Assembly (NCBI RefSeq): GCF_000315485.1
Contig: NZ_JH992941.1
Location: 558,001 to 622,000 of the forward strand
From: Bacteroides oleiciplenus YIT 12058
GTDB taxonomy: Bacteria > Bacteroidota > Bacteroidia > Bacteroidales > Bacteroidaceae
Direction of reading: 5' to 3'
Length of the DNA: 64,000 nt
Part shown: piece by piece, positions 52,750-60,663 of the stretch
Layout of the letters: each line of letters begins with the position of its first letter
Numbering within the stretch: position 1 is the first letter of the stretch
Notes under the pieces: generated by a model
What the model saw: the letters and a program-made list of their open reading frames with translations, nothing else
Databases searched by the model: none
Told to the model about the DNA's origin: nothing
Position numbers and translations under genes: made by a program

Positions 52750-53418
52750 TTAGTACATATATTGTATATAATTCTCAAAAATACACTTTACTTGATAATA
52801 AGTTTCAGAGCAATAAGGTAAACTCTCTTTTAACTTTTCATATAACATATAGTCATCATTCTTTATAACTGTATATGGATTGCGCCCTTCTTGCTTCTGT
52901 ACTATTCTCCCAGCATGAAATTTTAAATAAAATAGAGAAATCATCTTATCTATAATAGCATATACTCTTTTTTTTGTTTCAAGATACGAAGTCGGAGCTA
53001 ATTGCAATTGATTCCTAATATTTACTTTCAACTCATCAATAAGAATATATCTCAATATCTTACGCCTCTCAACCATATCTCTAACAAAAGACTTTAAGTC
53101 TACAATCAGCTCTTTGTCATCATATATAACAGCTACACTTGAAATAAAAGAAATTGGCATATTTCTATAGTTCAGTAGAATATTTCTTTCCCTTTGAAGC
53201 AAACCATTTTTACTAATTCCAAATATACTGACCTTAATTCCTTTACAGAAAAAAGACATTAAAAAATCTTTTTGAAAACCTTCTCGTTGAAATAAAATAT
53301 CAACGTCACTATCAGCCGTATATGTTCCAGAAGCAACAGATCCACCTACACCAATAGAAGCATCAGGATAAGCTTTATGCAAATAATCAACCACCTCATT
53401 TAATAGCACTTTTTGCAT
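52750..53418 (-). CDS. nucleotidyltransferase-fold protein in the peptide cluster
   Basis: A 222-residue protein whose N-terminus carries the nucleotidyltransferase signature GGSVASGTYTADSDVDILF (residues about 25-43): Gly-Ser followed by the metal-binding Asp-x-Asp at 38 and 40. Only the first 45 residues resemble the family (MNT/DNA polymerase beta-like); the helical rest is unrecognised. Its start overlaps the stop of the 122-residue gene by one base (TAATG) and it ends 13 bases before the precursor, so it is translated as part of the peptide operon. It could nucleotidylate the peptide or a partner; that is inference. Confidence 0.75.
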   Translation of the reverse strand: MQKVLLNEVVDYLHKAYPDASIGVGGSVASGTYTADSDVDILFQREGFQKDFLMSFFCKGIKVSIFGISKNGLLQRERNILLNYRNMPISFISSVAVIYDDKELIVDLKSFVRDMVERRKILRYILIDELKVNIRNQLQLAPTSYLETKKRVYAIIDKMISLFYLKFHAGRIVQKQEGRNPYTVIKNDDYMLYEKLKESLPYCSETYYQVKCIFENYIQYMY

Positions 53419-53786
53419 TATCCGACCTCCATCAACATAATAGATTTTGCATACTCTTTCATATACATATTCCGCATATCCGCAAATATGATTTCACATT
53501 GCTGCAACTTTTCCATTGTAAAATCAGACAACAATAGTTCCCTCAACTCACATATATAAGACTTCAAAGATATATTATCGGCATTCAATGCACAAAACGA
53601 GATAATATCAGCTTCCATTATTCCCAAACGAAAATTAATCTCAGCACTTTCCAAGCTTTTCAGTAAATTAAAAATACCGGAAGTTATAGAAAAATATTCT
53701 TTAGGAGCAAACTGCCCCTCTCTGCATTCATCAGCTTGCAGCAGGTATTTTATCATCAATTCGTCATCAGCTTTCATTAATACCAT
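53418..53786 (-). CDS. unidentified 122-residue protein in the peptide cluster
   Basis: I do not recognise this protein. It is predicted to be soluble and mostly helical (EYFSITSGIFNLLKSLESAE and LKSYICELRELLLSDFTMEK), without signal peptide, membrane helix or metal motif. ATG 53786 or ATG 53777 may be used; both overlap the end of the maturase gene (by 20 or 11 bases), and its stop overlaps the nucleotidyltransferase start, so all three are translationally coupled. This placement suggests it works with the maturase or nucleotidyltransferase as a small partner. Confidence 0.65.
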   Translation of the reverse strand: MVLMKADDELMIKYLLQADECREGQFAPKEYFSITSGIFNLLKSLESAEINFRLGIMEADIISFCALNADNISLKSYICELRELLLSDFTMEKLQQCEIIFADMRNMYMKEYAKSIMLMEVG

Positions 53787-55158
53787 TTTTTATTTTTTCA
53801 TTATAGATGTGTTGAATCGCAGCATTAAATAAACGAGGATAATCATTGCACTCACCCGATTGCAATTTACCAGTAGTTCGCATAGCATTTGCAGGACATC
53901 CTCCACCACAGAATAATACATACTTGCATCTTATACAATTACACTCGCTAATTTTTGAATCAAACCATCTATTAGCAAACCTGTCTTCTAATTCAAAATC
54001 AGGAATATACCGTCCCACTCTATACTCTCGTTGTCCTACAACATCCCAACATGAATACATATCTCCTAACGGATCAAAAATAAGACTACCACTCTGTGCA
54101 CCACAGAAACAGCTTTTATAAGAAATATGCTTCCCTAAAAGCAATCCTGCTAATACAGTTTGCACATTATAATCCTGACACATTACTTTGCCATGTCCTT
54201 TCTCTTCCAAACCTTTTTCTAAAAAAGTATGATAGAAACCACTTTGAGTAAACATCTCCTTAGACAACTTTCCATCCTGTCCTTTGATAGGAACTTCCTT
54301 TCGCAAGAGTGCACAATAAGCTTTAAAGTTTGGATGTTGGTACCAGTCTCTCTCTTTAAAATAAGCTAACAATTCATCGACACGTTCCATCGTATATGGA
54401 TCTGTATTAATCCTAATAGAAACAGAAACTCCCATTTTCACCAAACGATCCACATTTGACGTTATCTTAGAAAATGAATCCTGATTCTTGAAATGAGGTT
54501 TTCTTTCATTATGTATATCTTCTACGCCATCTATAGTTATTTGAAAAGAAAAAAGCTTTCTATTCTGCTCTATAAAATCCAAATATTTATCTAAATCATA
54601 CCCATTGGATGTTACAGAAAACACATATCCCAAGTCCTTGCCTTTATTCACAATATACTCAAGCATTTCATAATTTTCCGCCAAAAAAGGTTCTCCACCA
54701 TACAAATGAATAGTCTTTCTACCAGTTTTATGCTTATCTTTTTCTATAATAATTTCATAGGCCTTATCCACTTGTTCTTTAGTTATCCTATCTTTAGGTA
54801 AACATGCACATCCATTTAAAATAGGATCCTCATAACAATAAACACATCTCAGATTACAGTCATACGAAATTATAAAATGAAAGCCGAAATTCTTCAAACG
54901 GATTTCATCATATATCTCATTCAAAAGTCGTTTTATCAATTCAGTTTCATCTTCTTTCGATAAAGATGTCATATATCCCCGCTTAACTAGCTTTTCTTTC
55001 GTTTCTTCAGAAATACCACATTTTTCGTCTTGCGTCTTAAGATACTGATACACATTCTGATTCACAATGTCAAAAGCATGAGTATAGCTATTTAATAAGG
55101 CATAACGTCCGTCCTTATCATCTACTTTTACTACTATATTGTACGATGAAGATCTCAT
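53767..55158 (-). CDS. radical SAM/SPASM peptide maturase
   Basis: A 463-residue iron-sulfur enzyme that modifies a ribosomal peptide by radical chemistry. The first 90 residues look like a peptide-recognition element of the kind common in such maturases. The radical SAM motif is Cys101-x3-Cys105-x2-Cys108 (CNLRCVYC), with GGEP near 154. The C-terminal SPASM domain has the canonical arrangement: Cys352 ... GDMYSC (Cys370), then Cys408-x2-Cys411-x5-Cys417-x3-Cys421, and a last Cys437, enough for two auxiliary clusters. Members of this class make thioether, sactionine or C-C crosslinks. It is eight bases after the DUF3244 gene. Confidence 0.93.
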   Translation of the reverse strand: MRSSSYNIVVKVDDKDGRYALLNSYTHAFDIVNQNVYQYLKTQDEKCGISEETKEKLVKRGYMTSLSKEDETELIKRLLNEIYDEIRLKNFGFHFIISYDCNLRCVYCYEDPILNGCACLPKDRITKEQVDKAYEIIIEKDKHKTGRKTIHLYGGEPFLAENYEMLEYIVNKGKDLGYVFSVTSNGYDLDKYLDFIEQNRKLFSFQITIDGVEDIHNERKPHFKNQDSFSKITSNVDRLVKMGVSVSIRINTDPYTMERVDELLAYFKERDWYQHPNFKAYCALLRKEVPIKGQDGKLSKEMFTQSGFYHTFLEKGLEEKGHGKVMCQDYNVQTVLAGLLLGKHISYKSCFCGAQSGSLIFDPLGDMYSCWDVVGQREYRVGRYIPDFELEDRFANRWFDSKISECNCIRCKYVLFCGGGCPANAMRTTGKLQSGECNDYPRLFNAAIQHIYNEKIKNGINES

Positions 55159-55166
55159 AATCTTTA

Positions 55167-55577
55167 TTATAATTTAAAGTAAGCAAAGGCATAAGCCCCA
55201 TTTTCTCCTTTTATCTCAAGTAAACAACATCCTGACAATCTTTGTGGAAGTTGAATACTTTTAAAAGTCTGAGACTCAATATTCTCATATGAAGAGTAAA
55301 CTGTTACTCCATCTTGAGAGATAACGATCTCTACTTTCCCTATAGATTCATAGAACTCTAATCCTAATATTTGTACATCATTCAAAAATGCAGAAATAGG
55401 AATTGGTATGGAAATTGAACGGTTTCCCTTCTTAGGACCATTCGGTTTAAAAGGTACGTCATTAACAGACAACTTTATTTCCATTCTGTCTAAAAAAGCA
55501 TTTGGATTGGCTCTTATTTCACCTATTGATAATAGATAAAATGAAAAAATAAAATAAAGAATAAATCTTGTTTTCAT
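55167..55577 (-). CDS. DUF3244-like secreted protein, first gene of the peptide operon
   Basis: A 136-residue exported protein with a signal peptide (MKTRFILYFIFSFYLLSIGE up to about residue 23) and a beta-sandwich body (ISIPIPISAFLNDVQILGLEFY and VEIVISQDGVTVYSSY) ending GAYAFAYFKL. This fits the DUF3244 family of small Bacteroidales secreted proteins, function unknown. It is directly behind the promoter at 55599-55629 and eight bases before the maturase, so it is the leading gene of the biosynthetic transcript. Confidence 0.65.
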   Translation of the reverse strand: MKTRFILYFIFSFYLLSIGEIRANPNAFLDRMEIKLSVNDVPFKPNGPKKGNRSISIPIPISAFLNDVQILGLEFYESIGKVEIVISQDGVTVYSSYENIESQTFKSIQLPQRLSGCCLLEIKGENGAYAFAYFKL

Positions 55578-55598
55578 GTATTAGTGTTTTTATTGCAT

Positions 55599-55629
55599 CA
55601 AAGGTAGTGCGACGAGTTCAAAATACAAA
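55599..55629 (-). promoter_or_regulatory. promoter for the peptide biosynthetic operon
   Basis: On the minus strand TTTG (55629-55626) and TACCTTTG (55606-55599) are separated by 19 bases, matching the Bacteroides consensus. It lies 22 bases before the DUF3244 start, between it and the TPR regulator (stop 55701). Confidence 0.8.
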
Positions 55630-55700
55630 AAAAACGATGGGACACAATCGACCTAACATTATCTACTAGGAATAAGCAAGTTACGCAATATTTCAAGTAT

Positions 55701-57425
55701 TCAACAGGACATTTTACGAGGATAGATTGCTAAGAAAACATCCAAATTAGTCTTACTATCTAAACCTATTTTACTTTTTAACCGTTGCTTTCTCTTTCTG
55801 ACAGCTTCTGGTTCACTATCAAAGACAATCACCAGTTCCTCTAAAGAAAAACCCAATTTTATAAAAATAGCTAATAATAGATTGGCTTCTTTTAAGGCAT
55901 ATTCTTCACATAGTCGAGTAACAAAGCTTCCAAATAATGAATCAATATAACCAAAGAGTTGCATTTTCTCTGCTGAAGTCATATTCTCCACAATCAATAG
56001 TCCCCCCTTCAATTGCCTCAAAACACTTATTCCATCTGCATAAGAATTTTCCCGGATTTCCCGGTTCTTATCAATCAAGAATTGCATTTCCTGCTCAAGT
56101 TTCTCAATCTGCTCTTTAAAAGAATCCGCTGCCTCGATTTTTTTTTGCTTCAATTCTTCTATTTGGCAAATGTATTGTCCGATTAGTTGCTCGTTGGCAT
56201 TAATAATTTCCTTATTTTTTCTAGAATAATCCTGCATGCACTTTTCATAAGCATTCTTATAACGCATTTTCATTTTCCGATAGAAAAATATGCTACTCCA
56301 AGCTAAAATAATGAATAGAGCTACTCCTCCCAGCAACTGTATTAGCATTTCTTGTCGAAGCAGTTTCTTCTCCAATTGTAATTTCTCCGTCTCATACTTT
56401 TGTTGTAATTTCAAAATCTTACCTCGCAAATCCTCTTTTTGAGCTATTTGTAGCAATGAATCCGAAACCTCTTTATAATAGAGAGCTTTTTCATATCGAG
56501 CATTTAACTTCTCTAACCGATATAAGCAATTATAAGTAGTAGATAATGCAAATGTATCCTTTGACAGCAGTATACTATTAAAACATTCTTCCGCTTTGTC
56601 CAACTGTTCAAGCGTCATATAAGTATCTCCCAACGACAATTTATAATAAGCCGATAAATCTCCAATTCGTTCATGCTTGATAGCTATTAAGTAATAATTC
56701 GCAGCTTCTAAATAATTCTTTTGATTACTTTCTATTACTCCGCATAACTGCATCAATGAAGGAAAAACAGGAGAAGTGCTATCACCTCTCAACAAAGAAA
56801 TCGCCTCAGTCACATACCAAGTAACACTATCATTATTATTTTTACGTTCATAAATCCAAGCTAAATTCCGATAGATATAAGCTATACCCAATGAATCACC
56901 AACTTTTTGATAATAGTCTACAGATCTTCTATAATTCTCGAGTGCCATATCATACATGTTCCGATCTTCATTCAAATAGCCAACATATTCCTGTATTAAT
57001 GCTTTCAATCTATACTCATTTGTGTGTTCTAATTTTTCTTGCGCACCCAAAAAAGATTGCATAGCCACCTCTTCATCTTTTTGTAGAGCCGCTACTTTAC
57101 CATAATAAAACAGTGCCTTCCCCGCTCTTATTCTATCATTACTATTTCGATAAAAATCAACTGCAAGCTCTATCAATGAGTCCGACTGCAAACTATCCAA
57201 ATAATTCTTATCACGCGCCTGTGTCAACAATAGTGCATAATCTGCCCGTTGCTTTCCACTAAGCTTCTCAGGGTGCTGTATCCGATTTAACAACAATAAT
57301 GCACTATCAGGACATATTTCCATATATCGCTCCACTCTATCAAAAATATCAGATGCAATTTCTTGAGTACAAGAAAAAAACAAACCATAGATAAAGCAAA
57401 TCCAAACTAATAGTATTTTTTTCAT
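55701..57425 (-). CDS. TPR-repeat regulator with C-terminal HTH, peptide cluster
   Basis: A 574-residue lipoprotein-like regulator with the same design as the protein at 16366-17988. N-terminal signal with Cys at FFSC; TPR repeats about residues 25-335; one membrane helix (LLGGVALFIILAWSSIFFYR, about 364-383); coiled coil about 390-460; and a C-terminal DNA-binding segment (ALKEANLLLAIFIKLGFSLEELVIVF then EAVRKRKQRLKSKIG) resembling the LuxR-type HTH. It lies 123 bases before the biosynthetic promoter on the same strand, so it is the candidate regulator of the peptide genes. Confidence 0.72.
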   Translation of the reverse strand: MKKILLVWICFIYGLFFSCTQEIASDIFDRVERYMEICPDSALLLLNRIQHPEKLSGKQRADYALLLTQARDKNYLDSLQSDSLIELAVDFYRNSNDRIRAGKALFYYGKVAALQKDEEVAMQSFLGAQEKLEHTNEYRLKALIQEYVGYLNEDRNMYDMALENYRRSVDYYQKVGDSLGIAYIYRNLAWIYERKNNNDSVTWYVTEAISLLRGDSTSPVFPSLMQLCGVIESNQKNYLEAANYYLIAIKHERIGDLSAYYKLSLGDTYMTLEQLDKAEECFNSILLSKDTFALSTTYNCLYRLEKLNARYEKALYYKEVSDSLLQIAQKEDLRGKILKLQQKYETEKLQLEKKLLRQEMLIQLLGGVALFIILAWSSIFFYRKMKMRYKNAYEKCMQDYSRKNKEIINANEQLIGQYICQIEELKQKKIEAADSFKEQIEKLEQEMQFLIDKNREIRENSYADGISVLRQLKGGLLIVENMTSAEKMQLFGYIDSLFGSFVTRLCEEYALKEANLLLAIFIKLGFSLEELVIVFDSEPEAVRKRKQRLKSKIGLDSKTNLDVFLAIYPRKMSC

Positions 57426-57482
57426 ATTCTCTATTGACTATTTTTCATGTCTTATCATCATAAAACTATATCCGTATCATAC

Positions 57483-58760
57483 TTATTCTGAACTTATATG
57501 ACTTACATCAACAGAGAAAACATTCTCCGGTTCCACAGTAGGTTCCTGATACTCTATGTCTGAAGATTCCTGATACTTAGGAATTGAGGATTGCTGACGG
57601 CCACCTACAATATAAAGCTTTCCTCCATTATAGAACAATCCGGAATCTTCCAGTCCTTCCTTAAGATAATAAGCATTCACTAAATGCGTTCTGATATTAT
57701 AAGTTTGCAAGATTGCGTTTTCATAAATATAAATAAGATCTTCATTAATAGCAACTCCCGGACAACATACGTTTACCTTCAAGTCACACAAATCGCTCCA
57801 TTCATCTGTCTGTAAATCGTAACTCCTGACTTTCCACATTGGAGCCATGTTTTGGCCACCAAAGAAATATACGACATGTCCTTTCAGCACACACTTCATA
57901 AAGTCCCTTCTTTCTTTCGGAATAACGATTCCGGTATCATACCATACTCCGGATTTAAGGTCAAGCGTATGTACTTGGCTAGAATACACGTCTTTTTTCA
58001 CAGTACCACCCATCACATATAAGCAATCGTCATAAATAAATGTTGCCGGATCTACCGCTTTATGAGGATTAACCCAATCGACATACACCGTATCTTTATC
58101 CAAATCATAAATTTCCATCTGGGGTACTGTATATTCCAGTTTATGGTTGATAGAATTATACTTACCTCCTACTACAAACACCTTCCCTTTATAGTAGTGT
58201 GCTCTATGACCTGTGCGCCGAGTAAACTTCCGCGAACTTTCTGTCCACGTATCAGTAGCAATATCATAAATAAACATTTTCCTTGAAAGCAACCCACTGG
58301 CAGCAGGAGTTATTTCATCTCCGGATATGACGTATATCTTACCATCGTGAACAAATGAGCCGGAAGAACAGACTGCTTCAGGCAGATCCTTCAAAGGTTC
58401 ATAGTCTAAAAAGAGACGCCCACTCTCTCCCTTTACACTTACTTCCGGCAATTGTTGAGAATGAGCATACATTATCACCCGATAGTCTGAATATTGCAAG
58501 TCTTTAAGAGTAAGCTTAAGAGAAAGATAGCCCACATACGAGAAAATAATTGTATCATTCCCGACAAGTTTCTCCATATCTGTAATGCTAAAATGTCCGA
58601 CTTCGTCTGTTACGCCTATTCCCACAGAATTCTTTTGCAGATATATATTTACTCCGGATAATGGATAATTATCTTTCCCATCAATCACATTACCTTTGGT
58701 TTGAGATTTCAAAGACAAAGTACAACTTACAATTAAAAACAAAAACATGTATAGTCTCAT
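57483..58760 (-). CDS. Kelch-propeller protein with SusC-like N-terminal domain (kelch2)
   Basis: A 425-residue paralogue of kelch1, same order: signal peptide (MRLYMFLFLIVSCTLSLKS), carboxypeptidase-regulatory-like domain (about 22-105, GNVIDGKDNYPLSGVNIYLQ), then about six Kelch blades (GKIYVISGDE, KVFVVGGKYN, CLYVMGGTVK, HVVYFFGGQN, KLYIVGGRQQ). It differs from kelch1 by a Gln/Ser/Glu-rich insert (about 395-412) in the last blade. The start at 58760 follows the match to kelch1; the 37 codons upstream contain a promoter box. It precedes the TPR regulator by 57 bases and may be in the same transcript. Confidence 0.75.
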   Translation of the reverse strand: MRLYMFLFLIVSCTLSLKSQTKGNVIDGKDNYPLSGVNIYLQKNSVGIGVTDEVGHFSITDMEKLVGNDTIIFSYVGYLSLKLTLKDLQYSDYRVIMYAHSQQLPEVSVKGESGRLFLDYEPLKDLPEAVCSSGSFVHDGKIYVISGDEITPAASGLLSRKMFIYDIATDTWTESSRKFTRRTGHRAHYYKGKVFVVGGKYNSINHKLEYTVPQMEIYDLDKDTVYVDWVNPHKAVDPATFIYDDCLYVMGGTVKKDVYSSQVHTLDLKSGVWYDTGIVIPKERRDFMKCVLKGHVVYFFGGQNMAPMWKVRSYDLQTDEWSDLCDLKVNVCCPGVAINEDLIYIYENAILQTYNIRTHLVNAYYLKEGLEDSGLFYNGGKLYIVGGRQQSSIPKYQESSDIEYQEPTVEPENVFSVDVSHISSE

Positions 58761-58811
58761 ATCAGTAAGTATTAAATGTAAGGGGAGAAGAGTTCCTTTA
58801 CTAATCACTCC

Positions 58812-58819
58812 CAAAGATA
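58812..58819 (-). promoter_or_regulatory. -7 promoter box for kelch2
   Basis: On the minus strand TATCTTTG, 52 bases before the kelch2 ATG. No clear -33 element at the usual distance. Confidence 0.5.
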
Positions 58820-58971
58820 TGAATATACAGACAAATACTACACAGAAAACAAGAAATATCATCCTAATCATGTAAAATAATTACTATCCATTAAAAAGTA
58901 AAAAGAGTAAGGACATATTTCATCGGATAAAGTTTTTTTTCCGTTTCTCGGGCATTAAGTCACAGAAAGTA

Positions 58972-59003
58972 TTGCCCGATATAGCATTTATTCGTTACAT
59001 TTG
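58972..59003 (+). promoter_or_regulatory. promoter for the small membrane protein gene
   Basis: TTGC (58972-58975) and TACATTTG (58996-59003) are 20 bases apart, 25 bases before the ATG at 59029. Confidence 0.65.
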
Positions 59004-59028
59004 TACCATTCTTAAAACTTCAACCTTT

Positions 59029-59427
59029 ATGGCACATCATCTGAATACCAACAAACAGTTCATGATAGGCAATGGCATCCTGGCTTTTGCAGTTATCTTC
59101 ATAGTCGTTATTTTCATCTATATGAGTTTGCGCCTGCAAAAGCAAAAGGATGAAGACCGCAACTTTATCGAGACATACACCATCACCCTGACGAAAGGCT
59201 TTACAGGAGACTCCTTGTCACTACTGATTAACGACAGTGTGCTGGTAAACAAGAAAATAGCCGAAGAACCTTTCAGTATCGATGTGAAACGTTTTGCAGA
59301 ACAGAGCGCACTATTCATTGTAGACAATGAAACGGAACAACTATCCCTGTTCGAATTAAACGAAAAAGGCGGCAATTACCGGTTTGAGAAAGAAAACGGA
59401 GAAGTGAAACAGTTGTCACAGAAATAA
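59029..59427 (+). CDS. small membrane-anchored protein of unknown function
   Basis: A 132-residue protein with one hydrophobic helix (about 18-34, GILAFAVIFIVVIFIYM) followed by a charged segment and a soluble domain of about 80 residues (ITLTKGFTGDSLSLLINDSV, VDKRF-like, NETEQLSLFELNEKGG). No catalytic motif. I do not recognise a family. The soluble part has the alternating pattern of a small beta-sandwich, likely facing the periplasm. Start ATG 59029 follows the promoter; a second ATG at residue 12 is possible. Confidence 0.6.
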   Translation: MAHHLNTNKQFMIGNGILAFAVIFIVVIFIYMSLRLQKQKDEDRNFIETYTITLTKGFTGDSLSLLINDSVLVNKKIAEEPFSIDVKRFAEQSALFIVDNETEQLSLFELNEKGGNYRFEKENGEVKQLSQK

Positions 59428-59468
59428 TTCCAGAGTTATATAACTCATCATACTAAAAAAAGATAATC

Positions 59469-59529
59469 ATACCCGTTGACAGAATTGATTCGTTACGAAC
59501 TAATTCCGTCAACGGGTATAATTATATAA
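59469..59529. terminator. hairpin between convergent genes
   Basis: ATACCCGTTGACAGAATT (59469-59486) and AATTCCGTCAACGGGTAT (59512-59529) pair with one mismatch, with a smaller hairpin TTCG-TTA-CGAA inside. Read on the minus strand it is followed by a run of seven T, read on the plus strand by AT-rich sequence. Confidence 0.75.
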
Positions 59530-59580
59530 AACAGCGACTAACTTTCTTCTGCCCCGTACCATACTTTCAAATAATTCTCA

Positions 59581-59666
59581 TCTACTCCCCACCTTCTCCC
59601 TTGTCTATAGAAAGGAGAAGGTAAGGAGTAGGTAGGGAGTAAGTAAGGAGTAGGTAAGGAGAAGGT
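59581..59666. repeat. 11/22-base repeat array (array E)
   Basis: Five tandem 11-base units (59612-59666) of AAGGAGAAGGT or AAGGAGTAGGT type, in the order A, B, C, B, A, so two units make a 22-base step. Before them lies an inverted copy, 59582-59602 (CTACTCC...TTCTCCCTT), so the whole forms a large hairpin. The array ends 24 bases before the metallopeptidase stop codon (59691). Confidence 0.85.
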
Positions 59667-59690
59667 GCAATGCAAACCCATTGCCTGACA

Positions 59691-60494
59691 TCAGAATTCC
59701 GTGCGATACTGCCTCAGTTCGTTCCGTAAGATTTGTGCTTTTCCTTCGGTTAGTTCATCAAGGAGCGCCCAGAAGCGTTCTCCATGATTCATTTCGCGGG
59801 TATGGGTCAGTTCGTGCAACAGCACATAGTCTATCAAATGCTTCGGAAGCAGTATCAGATAATAAGACAGGTTTATGCTGCGGCGTGCCGAGCAACTGCC
59901 CCAACGGCCGTTACTGGAATTGATTTTTACACTCTGGTAAGGCAGATTATGTTTCTGCGAAAGCATATAGAGACGTGGTGGAAGAATGATTTTTGCATTA
60001 CGTCGCAAGGCCTCTTCAACAACTTTACGCAACCACTTCTGTAGTCCTTCATCGGCAAAGTCCGCATCCGGCGGACAGATTATCTGCATCTCCCCCAACT
60101 CGGAACGCGACAAGAAACGTTCGCGCTCTCCACTAACAAGACTCAGTTTGAAGAACTCCGTGTCAATCCGATAGTTCAAATCTATCAAAGGCCGGATATG
60201 TTTCTGCCGGGCTGCCCTCAGACGTGGACGCAACTGCTCTATGGCATTCCTTACCTCGGTAAGCGTTGTTCCGGGGGGGACAGTCACGTAAATGGCATCT
60301 TCCCGCGTGCGGAAAGTCAGACGACGCGCACGGGTATTTGCCCGAATCAACAAGCGTCCAAGTTCCTTATCTTCCAATATCTTTTCCAAAGCAATAAAAC
60401 CTCTTGATGAATAAACGGACAAATGAACAAAATATCGCCCGAATACACAAATGATTGGACAACCAAAAACGGACAAGTGTCCGATAATGAACAC
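59691..60494 (-). CDS. YgjP-type (DUF45) metallopeptidase
   Basis: A zinc metallopeptidase-like protein. The HExxH motif is in YVLLHELTHTREMNHGERF, and upstream is the family pattern KINSSNGRWGSCSARRSINLSYYL. The frame is open from a GTG at 60494 (267 residues), but the first 35 codons are AT-rich and contain repeats of GGACAA, and they do not resemble the family. The likely start is near 60389 (TTG, with AAGAGG ten bases upstream) or close by, which would give about 232 residues. Substrate unknown. It is a single gene on the minus strand. Confidence 0.75.
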   Translation of the reverse strand: MFIIGHLSVFGCPIICVFGRYFVHLSVYSSRGFIALEKILEDKELGRLLIRANTRARRLTFRTREDAIYVTVPPGTTLTEVRNAIEQLRPRLRAARQKHIRPLIDLNYRIDTEFFKLSLVSGERERFLSRSELGEMQIICPPDADFADEGLQKWLRKVVEEALRRNAKIILPPRLYMLSQKHNLPYQSVKINSSNGRWGSCSARRSINLSYYLILLPKHLIDYVLLHELTHTREMNHGERFWALLDELTEGKAQILRNELRQYRTEF

Positions 60495-60663
60495 ATGTCG
60501 AAAAACATCAAAACTTAGTTATCAGCATCTTACGAATTTGGCACGGATGTTGACTTACAATACACGACCGGATGTTACTGAAAAAGTTTCTAAAAAAAAG
60601 CGGCAGCAGCGTGCAACCTTTTTTAAGTAACACACGTCTAATAGATAAACAGGAATAATATTA

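Noticed and set aside
55167..55577. Second peptide precursor
   Set aside because: It has a normal signal peptide and a beta-sandwich body, not a GG-type leader and small core.
60413..60500. Sixth 22-base array
   Set aside because: GGACAA and ACAAATGA pieces occur but their spacing is irregular (about 14 to 26), so the period cannot be shown.
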